DNA of 64,000 bases from Planctomycetota bacterium. GTDB taxonomy: Bacteria > Planctomycetota > SZUA-567 > JAFGGJ01. The stretch covers positions 1-64,000 of the forward strand of contig JAFGGJ010000030.1 of NCBI GenBank assembly GCA_016930595.1, given 5' to 3'. This document shows, piece by piece, positions 22,286 to 30,645 of the stretch (position 1 is its first letter; every line of letters begins with the position of its first letter). Made by a program: the position numbers and the translations under genes. The notes under the pieces were generated by a model. That model searched no databases. It saw only the letters and a list, made by a program, of their open reading frames with translations, and was not told the origin of the DNA.

Positions 22286-24790
22286 ATGCCGGAAGACGTC
22301 AGAAAACAGATCATGGACAGGTCCGTTGAAGAGGAACTCAGGACCAGTTACCTGACCTACGCGATGAGCGTGCTGGTGGCCCGCGCCCTGCCGGATGCCC
22401 GCGACGGCCTGAAGCCCAGCCAGCGCAGGATACTCGTGGCCAGCCACGACCTGGACCTGGGACCTCGCGCCAAACACCGGAAGTGCGCCAAGATCGCCGG
22501 CGACACGTCCGGCAACTACCATCCGCACGGGGAGCAGGTCGTCTACCCCACCCTTGTCCGCATGGCGCAGCCGTTCAACATGCGCTACCCGCTGATAGAC
22601 GGCCAGGGGAATTTCGGGTCTATCGACGGCGACCCGCCGGCGGCAATGCGGTATACCGAGGCGAGGATGTCCCAGGCCGCCGTCGAACTCCTGGAAGACC
22701 TGGACAAGGAGACCGTAGACGTCGTCCCCAACTACGACGATACGAGGACGGAGCCGGCGGTTCTGCCCGGGCGGTTCCCGAACCTGCTGGCCAACGGCGG
22801 CAGCGGCATCGCCGTGGGCATGGCGACGAACATTCCGCCGCATAACATCGTCGAGCTGACACAGGCGATAGAGCTGATTCTGGACGACCCCGGGGTGGGT
22901 TTCGAGGAAATACTGCGGATGCTGCCGGGCCCGGACTTCCCCACCGGCGGCATCATCATGGGCAGGTCGGGCATAGAGCGCGCCTACAGGACGGGGCACG
23001 GCAGGATAGCCCTGCGGGCCAGGCACCACGTCGAAGAGACCGGCAAGGACCGCTGCTCGATAGTGATCACGGAGATCCCCTACCAGGTTTCCAAGACGGC
23101 GATCATCGAGAAGATATCCGCGGCGGTGAAGAGCGGGACCATCGAGGGGATAGCGGATATCCGCGATGAGTCCGACCGGGAAGGCATGCGCCTGGTGATC
23201 GCCCTGAAACGCGGCGAAGAGCCCGACGTGATGCTCAATAATCTCTATCGCCACTCGCAGCTCCAGACGACTTTCAGCATCATGCTGATAGCGTTGGCGG
23301 GCGGCCGCCCCGTCAAGCTCACGCTGCGGGATATGATTGTGGAGTACATAGAGCACCGGAAGGAAGTGATCCGCCGCCGGACGCGTTTTCTGCTGGGCCG
23401 GGCGCAGGCGCGTGCGCACATCGTGGAAGGCCTCCTCAAGGCCCTGGCCGACATAGACGAAGTGGTGAGGATTATCAAGACGGCCAAGGACGTGCAGGCG
23501 GCGCAGGACGGCCTGGTCGAGCATTTCGTATTGACCGTCAGGCAGGCGAAGGCGATTCTCGCCATGCGGCTCCAGCAGTTGACGGCGCTGGAAGTGCAGA
23601 AGCTCCAGGATGAATACGACGAGCTGCGCCGCCGTATTGCTGACTACGAGGACATCCTCGCCAGGGAAGAACGCGTCATCGGTCTTGTCAGGGAAGACCT
23701 GCAGTACATCCGGGGCACGTTCGGCGACGACCGGCGCACGGAGATCAGCGACGAGGAAGTGCGCGAGGTGGACATGGAAGACCTCGTCCAGGAAGAGACC
23801 GTTTCCGTCACGCTCACGCGGGACGGTTACGTCAAGCGCCAGCAATTGTCGGCCTACAGGGCGCAGAAACGCGGCGGCGTGGGCGTGATGGGCGCCCAGA
23901 CCAAGGAAGACGACTACGTGACGGACGTTTTCACGACCAGCACGCACGACTACCTTCTGGTGCTCACGAACCTGGGCCGCATGCACTGGGTGCGGGTTTT
24001 CGACATTCCGGAACTGAGCAGGCAGAGCCGCGGGCGCGCCCTTGCGAACTTTCTGCAGTTTGAGGACGGGGAGCGGGTGGAGAGCGTCCTGCCGGTTGCG
24101 AGTTTTGAAGGCCATTACCACGTCTTTTTCGCCACGCGCCTGGGCATGGTGAAGAAGACCGCCCTGTCGGCCTTTTCCAACGTCAGAAAGGTCGGCATCA
24201 ACGCGATAAAGCTGAACGAAGGCGACTCTCTCGTCGGGGCCATCCTGACGTCCGGCGAAGACGAGGTGTTTCTGGCCACGGCGCGCGGCCAGGCCTGCCG
24301 CTTCAGTGAGACCGACGTGCGGCCCATGGGCCGCACGGCCGCCGGAGTTAAGGGCATCAGCCTGCGCGGCGGCGACGAAGTTGTTTCCCTGTTCGTCGCG
24401 GGCCCCGACGACACCGTCCTGACGGTCTGCGAGAACGGCTACGGCAAGCGTTCCCTGCCGGGCGAATACCGTCTTACCAGGCGCGGTGCCGTGGGCGTCC
24501 GCAACATCAAGGTGGTCAAGCGCAACGGTAACGTCGTCGCCGTTATCCCGGTGGTCGAAGCCGACCAGATACTTGTCGCCGCCGAAAGCGGCCAGATGGT
24601 CCGGACGCGCGTCACTGAGATAAGCGTCATCGGCCGCGACACGCAGGGGGTCAGGATAGTGCGCCTGCGGGAAGAGGACAAGGTTGCGGCGGTCGGCCGC
24701 GTTCCCGCCGAGGAGCTCGAAGACGAGCCCGCTGAACCGACGGACGAGAAGCCGACGGACGACGTTTCTCCTGATGTTTCTTCATCCTGA
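22286..24790 (+). CDS. gyrA: DNA gyrase subunit A
   Basis: SYLTYAMSVLVARALPDARDGLKPSQRRIL, AAMRYTEARMS (catalytic Tyr), C-terminal beta-pinwheel repeats. Confidence 0.97.
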   Translation: MPEDVRKQIMDRSVEEELRTSYLTYAMSVLVARALPDARDGLKPSQRRILVASHDLDLGPRAKHRKCAKIAGDTSGNYHPHGEQVVYPTLVRMAQPFNMRYPLIDGQGNFGSIDGDPPAAMRYTEARMSQAAVELLEDLDKETVDVVPNYDDTRTEPAVLPGRFPNLLANGGSGIAVGMATNIPPHNIVELTQAIELILDDPGVGFEEILRMLPGPDFPTGGIIMGRSGIERAYRTGHGRIALRARHHVEETGKDRCSIVITEIPYQVSKTAIIEKISAAVKSGTIEGIADIRDESDREGMRLVIALKRGEEPDVMLNNLYRHSQLQTTFSIMLIALAGGRPVKLTLRDMIVEYIEHRKEVIRRRTRFLLGRAQARAHIVEGLLKALADIDEVVRIIKTAKDVQAAQDGLVEHFVLTVRQAKAILAMRLQQLTALEVQKLQDEYDELRRRIADYEDILAREERVIGLVREDLQYIRGTFGDDRRTEISDEEVREVDMEDLVQEETVSVTLTRDGYVKRQQLSAYRAQKRGGVGVMGAQTKEDDYVTDVFTTSTHDYLLVLTNLGRMHWVRVFDIPELSRQSRGRALANFLQFEDGERVESVLPVASFEGHYHVFFATRLGMVKKTALSAFSNVRKVGINAIKLNEGDSLVGAILTSGEDEVFLATARGQACRFSETDVRPMGRTAAGVKGISLRGGDEVVSLFVAGPDDTVLTVCENGYGKRSLPGEYRLTRRGAVGVRNIKVVKRNGNVVAVIPVVEADQILVAAESGQMVRTRVTEISVIGRDTQGVRIVRLREEDKVAAVGRVPAEELEDEPAEPTDEKPTDDVSPDVSSS

Positions 24791-24820
24791 CCGGCACGCC
24801 GGCCGCGCGCGGGCGGCCGA

Positions 24821-24922
24821 AGTGTTACGCCAGGGTAACACTTATTAAGGGCAAAACGTTACGTTTGCGTAACACCCGTCCGCGGCGTTATCCTGTAACA
24901 CGTTTTCAAGCAAGGGGTAACA
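24821..24922. promoter_or_regulatory. Array of GTTAC-N6-GTAAC dyads and half sites (candidate activator-binding region)
   Basis: AGTGTTACGCCAGGGTAACACT and CGTTACGTTTGCGTAAC, plus half sites GTAACA at 24895 and 24917. Confidence 0.55.
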
Positions 24923-24938
24923 AAGTCAGGACATAACG

Positions 24939-24954
24939 TGGCACAGCATTTGCC
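24939..24954 (+). promoter_or_regulatory. Sigma-54 (-24/-12) promoter of the pseudopilin operon
   Basis: TGGCACA-GCAT-TTGCC; GG-N10-GC spacing; about 35 bp upstream of ATG 24989. Confidence 0.65.
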
Positions 24955-24988
24955 ATTACAATTCACAGGCGAGCACTAGGAGCTGATT

Positions 24989-25414
24989 ATGGACACGTAT
25001 CCGGGACAGGACGGGGCGCCGGAGGCAGGGTATCGGGATGAGGCCGGCTTCACGCTGCTGGAGCTGATGCTGGCGACGGCGGTTCTTGCGGCCGTGGCGG
25101 TTGCCATCGGCCTGGTGATGACTTCCGTGGACCGCTCCGACCGGCATGCCCAGGAATGGACGGCGTCGTATCGGGCGGCGCAGAAGGTCATGGAAGAGAT
25201 CCTCTCGCTGGAGTACAGCGAAACGCCGCTCCAGGACGGCCTGGTATTCACGGTGCTGGCCACGTCGATTCCGACACAGGGGACCGTGGCGGTCGAAGAC
25301 GTCGGCGCAGAATGGGGCGGAGCGGCGGGCACGGCCTACCGCATCACTATTTCGATCAGGGACCAGGAACTGGGAGTGGAAGCGGACCTGACGACCGTCC
25401 GCTCCATGTACTAG
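24989..25414 (+). CDS. Prepilin-type protein (GspI/PilV-like)
   Basis: DEAGFTLLELMLATAVLAAVAVAIGLV prepilin cleavage/methylation motif. Confidence 0.85.
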   Translation: MDTYPGQDGAPEAGYRDEAGFTLLELMLATAVLAAVAVAIGLVMTSVDRSDRHAQEWTASYRAAQKVMEEILSLEYSETPLQDGLVFTVLATSIPTQGTVAVEDVGAEWGGAAGTAYRITISIRDQELGVEADLTTVRSMY

Positions 25415-25424
25415 GAGGACTTTT

Positions 25425-26192
25425 ATGCTGTGCAGAGAACGCAGAGGCGGCGACCGGGGCTTCACGCTGCTCGAAATGATGATTGCCACGGCTATCATCG
25501 CCGCCGTCATCGGCCTCAGCATGATCCTGCTGCACCAGGCCAGCAGCACCACCCGCGTGAACATGCTGCAGACGCACTACGAAGGCCGCCTGCAGGAGGC
25601 TCTCGACGACATAACCATGCGCATCATAGAAACCAGCCCGGGCAAGGTCAGCCTCTTTGCGTACGACCTCGACGGCCAGCGCCATACGGCCATAACGTTC
25701 CCCAGCGCCAGGGGCATGGACGGGAACTACGTGCTTGTGGACGAAATGGGCATCGTTAGCGCCGTGCCGCACTGGCAGTGCATAGTGGTCTACGCCTATC
25801 ACGGCGGGATGGTGAGGCGCTACGAAGACTACACCCCCCGGTCGTACACCAACGTAGCTTACGTCACGAACGTCGGGGCGGCCACGATGGACGTCTGGGA
25901 CGGGTCCACCACCATCCAGTTCAATCTCGACGGCACCCCGATGAATGCGAACCAGAAGATCGAGCCGATTCTTGACCAGGCCAGGCGGCTCTTTGCTCAC
26001 GAGGAGCAGGAAGTCGGGGATCCCCAGGTGCCGCCCAACCCGCCCGATCTGCTCCCCGTACCGCCTATTTACGAATCGCTGAACCCGCCCCTGAACCTGG
26101 TTATCGAAGCCGAGATACAGGTTGGTATCAGGGGGCGGGAAACGCTTGTTGTGAGGTTGGATACCAGCGTGCTCGCCAGGAATCAGAATTAG
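25425..26192 (+). CDS. Prepilin-type protein (GspJ/PilW-like)
   Basis: GDRGFTLLEMMIATAIIAAVIGLSMILL. Confidence 0.85.
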   Translation: MLCRERRGGDRGFTLLEMMIATAIIAAVIGLSMILLHQASSTTRVNMLQTHYEGRLQEALDDITMRIIETSPGKVSLFAYDLDGQRHTAITFPSARGMDGNYVLVDEMGIVSAVPHWQCIVVYAYHGGMVRRYEDYTPRSYTNVAYVTNVGAATMDVWDGSTTIQFNLDGTPMNANQKIEPILDQARRLFAHEEQEVGDPQVPPNPPDLLPVPPIYESLNPPLNLVIEAEIQVGIRGRETLVVRLDTSVLARNQN

Positions 26193-26230
26193 GAATCGGT
26201 CCCGCCGGGACCGGGAAAGGAGAGCGGGCC

Positions 26231-27727
26231 ATGTTCAGAAAATTGCGCAGATTGGGGGGCGATGACAGGGGATCGGCGTTGTTTTCCGTCATCGTTCTGT
26301 CCATCGTCATGGCGACGGTTCTCGCGGCGCTCAGTGCCAGCAGCGTGACGCGCAGCCGCGTGGCGGAGCGCTCGAATAATGAGCTTGGCAGGCTCTACGC
26401 CGCGCAGGCGGGCCTGGACCGCATGAAGGCCTTTATCATGGTCGATGCCGGCACGGCCGCCCCCAGGCTCCAGTCGGAGATCGGCGCCGGCGGCGACGTG
26501 AACGCCATCCACACGCTGGACGTGGGCGGCAGGGTCGTCGAGACTTTTGCCGAAGACCTCCACACCAGCCCCGACCCGTACCTGACGTGGTACCTTCTGA
26601 GGGCGCGGGCGACCGACGAGCAGGGGCGAGTGACGGAGATCGGGCTGGCCTGCCGTCTCGTGGACAGCTTTGCCAAGTACGCGCTCTTTGTGGACGGCAA
26701 CCTCAGCATAGGGGATTTCGCCAGGTACGCGGGCAACGTCCACGCGAACGGCACCGTAACCATATCCGGCCACCACGTGACGTTCCTGGGCGATTTGACA
26801 GCGATGAGGGACATCGTTTTCGGTAACTCCAACGCCAGGAACACCGTGACGTTTGCGAAGAGCGCCATTTCGGGCGTTCCCTACAAGCCCCGGCCCTCGG
26901 CGGCGGACATAGAGGAGACCGGTTCGAATCCTCCTGAAGGCGCCCTGGTATTTGACTGGAACAACGCGGTTTTCAAGACCAAGTTCAGGACGGCGACCGG
27001 GGTCTACCCCAACAATACCCTGAACAGCTACCTTACGTTCCAGGGCGACGAGATCACCGTCCAGCACGTGTGCACGGTCAGCGGTTCCACCAAGACGATG
27101 ACGGAGACGGTCGACATTCCCAACAACAATATCATTTACTCGGCCGGAGACGTCTGGTTTGAAGGTCACCTCAGCCGCCGCACCTCGATAATCACCCCCA
27201 GGAACCTGCATGTTACCGGCCCGGTCCGTTACGTGGACGATTCGGACGAAGCCCAGTACCTGCTCTACAAGAAAGCCGGCGGCGTTGCCGAATTCGACGA
27301 TGCCTTGGACACGTGGAAACCGGTTACCAACTGGAAGTCTTCCAACTTCGACTACCGCCAGGCCGACGACTGGGCCGACAGGATGCCCGTGGTGGACGGC
27401 ACGCCGCAGAATCCGACCCTGGGTCTGGTGGCCGGCAGGAGCATATACATCGAGAACGCGGACAAGGACTTCCCCAAGAACGTGGAGGTCCACGCGATGA
27501 TGTATTCCGCCGAAGACGTGGTGCGGCCCAGGGAGACTTCGGATCCCAACGGCCACAACCTGTATCTTTTTGGCGGCCGCGTGCAGGTCGGGAGCAGCCC
27601 GAACTCCGGTGCGTGGCAATTCCGCCACTACATATACGATGAGAATCTCGCCGCGAACCCGCCGCCGGGTTTCCCGTCTTCTCTCGACCCCGGTTTCAGC
27701 AATTGGCACGTCAGGCAGAGCCAGTAA
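26231..27727 (+). CDS. PilX/GspK-like pilus-assembly associated protein
   Basis: DDRGSALFSVIVLSIVMATVLAALSASSVTRSRVAERSNNELGRLYAAQAGLDRMKA, then a large polar-rich domain. Confidence 0.6.
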   Translation: MFRKLRRLGGDDRGSALFSVIVLSIVMATVLAALSASSVTRSRVAERSNNELGRLYAAQAGLDRMKAFIMVDAGTAAPRLQSEIGAGGDVNAIHTLDVGGRVVETFAEDLHTSPDPYLTWYLLRARATDEQGRVTEIGLACRLVDSFAKYALFVDGNLSIGDFARYAGNVHANGTVTISGHHVTFLGDLTAMRDIVFGNSNARNTVTFAKSAISGVPYKPRPSAADIEETGSNPPEGALVFDWNNAVFKTKFRTATGVYPNNTLNSYLTFQGDEITVQHVCTVSGSTKTMTETVDIPNNNIIYSAGDVWFEGHLSRRTSIITPRNLHVTGPVRYVDDSDEAQYLLYKKAGGVAEFDDALDTWKPVTNWKSSNFDYRQADDWADRMPVVDGTPQNPTLGLVAGRSIYIENADKDFPKNVEVHAMMYSAEDVVRPRETSDPNGHNLYLFGGRVQVGSSPNSGAWQFRHYIYDENLAANPPPGFPSSLDPGFSNWHVRQSQ

Positions 27728-27739
27728 AGGAGCAGCCCC

Positions 27740-28186
27740 ATGACGCCACAGAACCCGGCCCGGACACCCGGCGGTGCACACAGGGAACATCCGACCACGC
27801 TGCCGCTGCTGATCATAGTCATGTGCCTTGTGGCGGTGCTGGGCTTCAAGCTCTACCAGCGCCTCCGTCCCGCGCCTGAAGCCCCCCGGGCGAAACGGGA
27901 GCTCGGTGTGGATGAAAACGCCCCGAATGTTCCGATCGGCGAGTGGGAGGCGCGCAAGGCCGCCAGGCAAAGCGCCGAAGAATGGGTGGAAGACGGCCTT
28001 GCCAGGCCCGAGGACACACGCATGTCTCCCGACGGCAAGGTGCTTGTACCGGCAGTCCGGGTCTACGAGGATAAAGACGTATACGTGCCGATCAGGGTGA
28101 TGGTCGAGGCGGAAGAGGAAGTGCAGGACGTGCCTTTCTGGAAAAAGGACCGGGAACCGGTCAAGGAACCGCCGCTTACCGACTGA
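27740..28186 (+). CDS. Hypothetical single-TM protein of the pseudopilin operon
   Basis: TTLPLLIIVMCLVAVLGFKLYQRL TM segment; starts 12 bp after the previous stop. Confidence 0.6.
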   Translation: MTPQNPARTPGGAHREHPTTLPLLIIVMCLVAVLGFKLYQRLRPAPEAPRAKRELGVDENAPNVPIGEWEARKAARQSAEEWVEDGLARPEDTRMSPDGKVLVPAVRVYEDKDVYVPIRVMVEAEEEVQDVPFWKKDREPVKEPPLTD

Positions 28187-28205
28187 CGGCCCGTACACGG
28201 AATGC

Positions 28206-28235
28206 GGAAGGCCGGGCCTGTGGGTCCGGCCTTCC
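28206..28235 (+). terminator. Strong hairpin after the pseudopilin operon
   Basis: GGAAGGCCGG-N10-CCGGCCTTCC perfect 10-bp stem; short U-tract only. Confidence 0.55.
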
Positions 28236-28339
28236 TATTGCAGCCCCCCTGCACTTGGCAATGCGCCGGGTGCGGCCATAATGGTTTTCGAGAGATCCGG
28301 CCGTCCCGACGGCGGCCTTGTCGAAGACGGGGGTGTGCC

Positions 28340-29164
28340 ATGAAAGCGGGTACTGTGTTCAGCCTGGTGCGGTCGGCATTTCCGGAAGGAACGCCGTTCG
28401 AGGAGATGTTCGCCTTTGCCAGGGAAGCGGGTTTTGACGGCGTTGAGCTTCAGCACGGCGAGCCGCCGAGGGACTTCACTGAAGATACGCCGGACGACGT
28501 CCTGCTGGAAATAAGGGCGGCCGCGGAAGTCGCGGAGCTGGAAATCCCCAGCATCATGCCCGTTGCCCAGGACATCGCCTCGCCGGACCGCGATAAGCAG
28601 GCCCGCGCCGTCAAGGTCCTGAAACGCGTCTCTGAGCAGGCCGCGCTCCTCGGGGCCGGCACGGTGCTCATCGTCCCAGGCCGCGTCAAGGAGGATGCTC
28701 CGTACGACGAGGTCTTCTCCTGTGCCCAGGAAGGCATGAAACGGCTTGCCGACGCCTGTGCCGCCGTACCCGTTGTACTCTCCGTCGAGAACATCTGGAA
28801 CAAGTTCATGTACAGCCCGCTCGAATTCGCGCAGTTTGTCGACGACGTGGGCGCGCCGAACGTGAAAGCATACTTCGACGTGGGGAATATAATGCTTTTC
28901 GGCTTTCCCGAGCAGTGGATCCGGATACTCGGCCCGCGCATCGACAAAGTCCACGTCAAGGACTACCGGCGCGATGCCCCCGGCGCCTTCGGTTTCTGCA
29001 ACCTTCTTGAAGGTGACGTGCCGTGGCCCCAGGTGGTAAAAGCCCTTGAAGACGTCGGCTACAACGGCTACCTGACGGCGGAAGTATCGGGTTACAGGAC
29101 CGGTAAGGCCCTGGGGGCGAGGGCCGCCGCGGAGGCTCTGAACGCCATTATTTCCGGCGTTTAA
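28340..29164 (+). CDS. Sugar phosphate isomerase/epimerase-like TIM barrel
   Basis: FAREAGFDGVELQHGE, LSVENIWNKFMYSPLEFAQFVDDVGAPNVKAYFDVGNI, DKVHVKDYRRD. Confidence 0.88.
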   Translation: MKAGTVFSLVRSAFPEGTPFEEMFAFAREAGFDGVELQHGEPPRDFTEDTPDDVLLEIRAAAEVAELEIPSIMPVAQDIASPDRDKQARAVKVLKRVSEQAALLGAGTVLIVPGRVKEDAPYDEVFSCAQEGMKRLADACAAVPVVLSVENIWNKFMYSPLEFAQFVDDVGAPNVKAYFDVGNIMLFGFPEQWIRILGPRIDKVHVKDYRRDAPGAFGFCNLLEGDVPWPQVVKALEDVGYNGYLTAEVSGYRTGKALGARAAAEALNAIISGV

Positions 29165-29239
29165 TGCAACAATTCCGGCCGGGCGGGCGTCTAATAACAG
29201 GGACCTTTGCGCCGTCTGTTCTCTGGAGGGTCTGCGCCT

Positions 29240-30601
29240 ATGCGATGGAGCCTTGCGCCGGTTACGCTGCTGATCGTACTGTTGACGCCCGGGCAGGGCC
29301 GTGCTGCTTCCGGCGCCGTGTGGGACACCCAGGCCGCCAAGCCTTCTGAGAACGCCGGCAGGATCGGCCAGTATCACTGTACCACCAGCCGCCAGGGCTA
29401 TAACTACTGGGTCTACGCGCCCAAGAGTTATTCCGAGTCCAACCCGGCGGGGCTGCACCTGTTCTTTCACGGCCAGGGGTCGCAGGGGAGCGCCCAGAGT
29501 TTCGGCAGATGGGCGCTGCACTTCTGCGACAAGTTCAACCTCGTGGGCGTCAACATGGAATACATGGACGGGGATAACAAGAAGGATACCGCGGGCAAGG
29601 TCCTGTCCGCCGAAGAGGCCGTCGCGCAGGTCATGGCCGATTACAAGATAGTGCGGGGACGGGGAGCGGTCGGCTCTTTTTCCGGCGGCGGCCTGCCCCA
29701 CGGGCGTCTGCACAGCCAGTACGCCGGCGACAAGACGCCGCGTTTCTCCTGGCCGTTCAGCCATTCTTCCCTGTACGGCTCCAATTTCTGGAAAAGCGCG
29801 ACCGGGACCCATACCATGAGCTGGTTTATCGGCCTGGGGACGGGTGAGTGGGACGTGGGCAAGCCCACCCTGGGGACGACCCAGCAGCGCCGGGCGGGGG
29901 AGCTGTACGGCGTCGCCCTGCGCGGCGGGTGCCCCGACGTGGACTTCAAGATCATCAAGGGCAAAGGCCACGACATAGCCGACGCCGACGTGGCTGCTTC
30001 CTCCGCCGGCTTCCGGCGGTCCGATATCATGCTGGCGCCCTTTGTCTACGGCGGCGATTACCCCGAAAGGGAACTGGCGGGCATAGTCTCCGCCGCCAAC
30101 AGCCGCCAGCTGGGTTCGGCAGCCAGGCTCCTGGGGCAGGTTCTCCGCTCCAAGTCCCTGGACGCGGACACGAAAAAGAAAGCCGAAGATCTCGACCGGC
30201 TGATCTCGGCGCGCATCGGCGAGATGCTGCGCCTGCTGCAGGAGCTGTCCGAGACGGATTTCGTACTCTTTGCCTACTATGCCCAGCAGGCTTCCCGGCA
30301 GCTCACCGGCCATCCCGCGCAGAAAGATGTTCGATCGCTCTTCACCAAGATGGCGTCCGCTAGCGATTCACGCCGGGCGGACGCTGCGTTTCAGCTTTTT
30401 GCCAGGTCTTTTTCTTCTTTCTTCGGCCAGGCGGTTCTCCATGCGAACGCGATCCCCATCCTTGTCGAGATTCGCAGGTATTCGGGGGAACAGTCGTTGG
30501 TCTACCGGTTATCCGATGAGTACCTGCTTCTTGCCGACCCGGAAGAGCTGAAAAAGTACCAGGAAGCGCTTCCGCAGACCGCTGCCGCCCCCAAAAAATA
30601 A
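29240..30601 (+). CDS. Secreted alpha/beta-hydrolase-like protein (PHB-depolymerase/esterase type)
   Basis: Signal peptide MRWSLAPVTLLIVLLTPGQGRA; YWVYAPKSYSESNPAGLHLFFHGQGSQGS; VGSFSGGGLPHGRL. Confidence 0.6.
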   Translation: MRWSLAPVTLLIVLLTPGQGRAASGAVWDTQAAKPSENAGRIGQYHCTTSRQGYNYWVYAPKSYSESNPAGLHLFFHGQGSQGSAQSFGRWALHFCDKFNLVGVNMEYMDGDNKKDTAGKVLSAEEAVAQVMADYKIVRGRGAVGSFSGGGLPHGRLHSQYAGDKTPRFSWPFSHSSLYGSNFWKSATGTHTMSWFIGLGTGEWDVGKPTLGTTQQRRAGELYGVALRGGCPDVDFKIIKGKGHDIADADVAASSAGFRRSDIMLAPFVYGGDYPERELAGIVSAANSRQLGSAARLLGQVLRSKSLDADTKKKAEDLDRLISARIGEMLRLLQELSETDFVLFAYYAQQASRQLTGHPAQKDVRSLFTKMASASDSRRADAAFQLFARSFSSFFGQAVLHANAIPILVEIRRYSGEQSLVYRLSDEYLLLADPEELKKYQEALPQTAAAPKK

Positions 30602-30629
30602 CGGGGGGCCGCAATTTTACGGCCCCCCG
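30602..30629. terminator. Shared bidirectional hairpin between convergent genes
   Basis: CGGGGGGCCG-CAATTTTA-CGGCCCCCCG perfect 10-bp stem. Confidence 0.6.
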
Positions 30630-30645
30630 GCAGGTGCTGCGGGGA

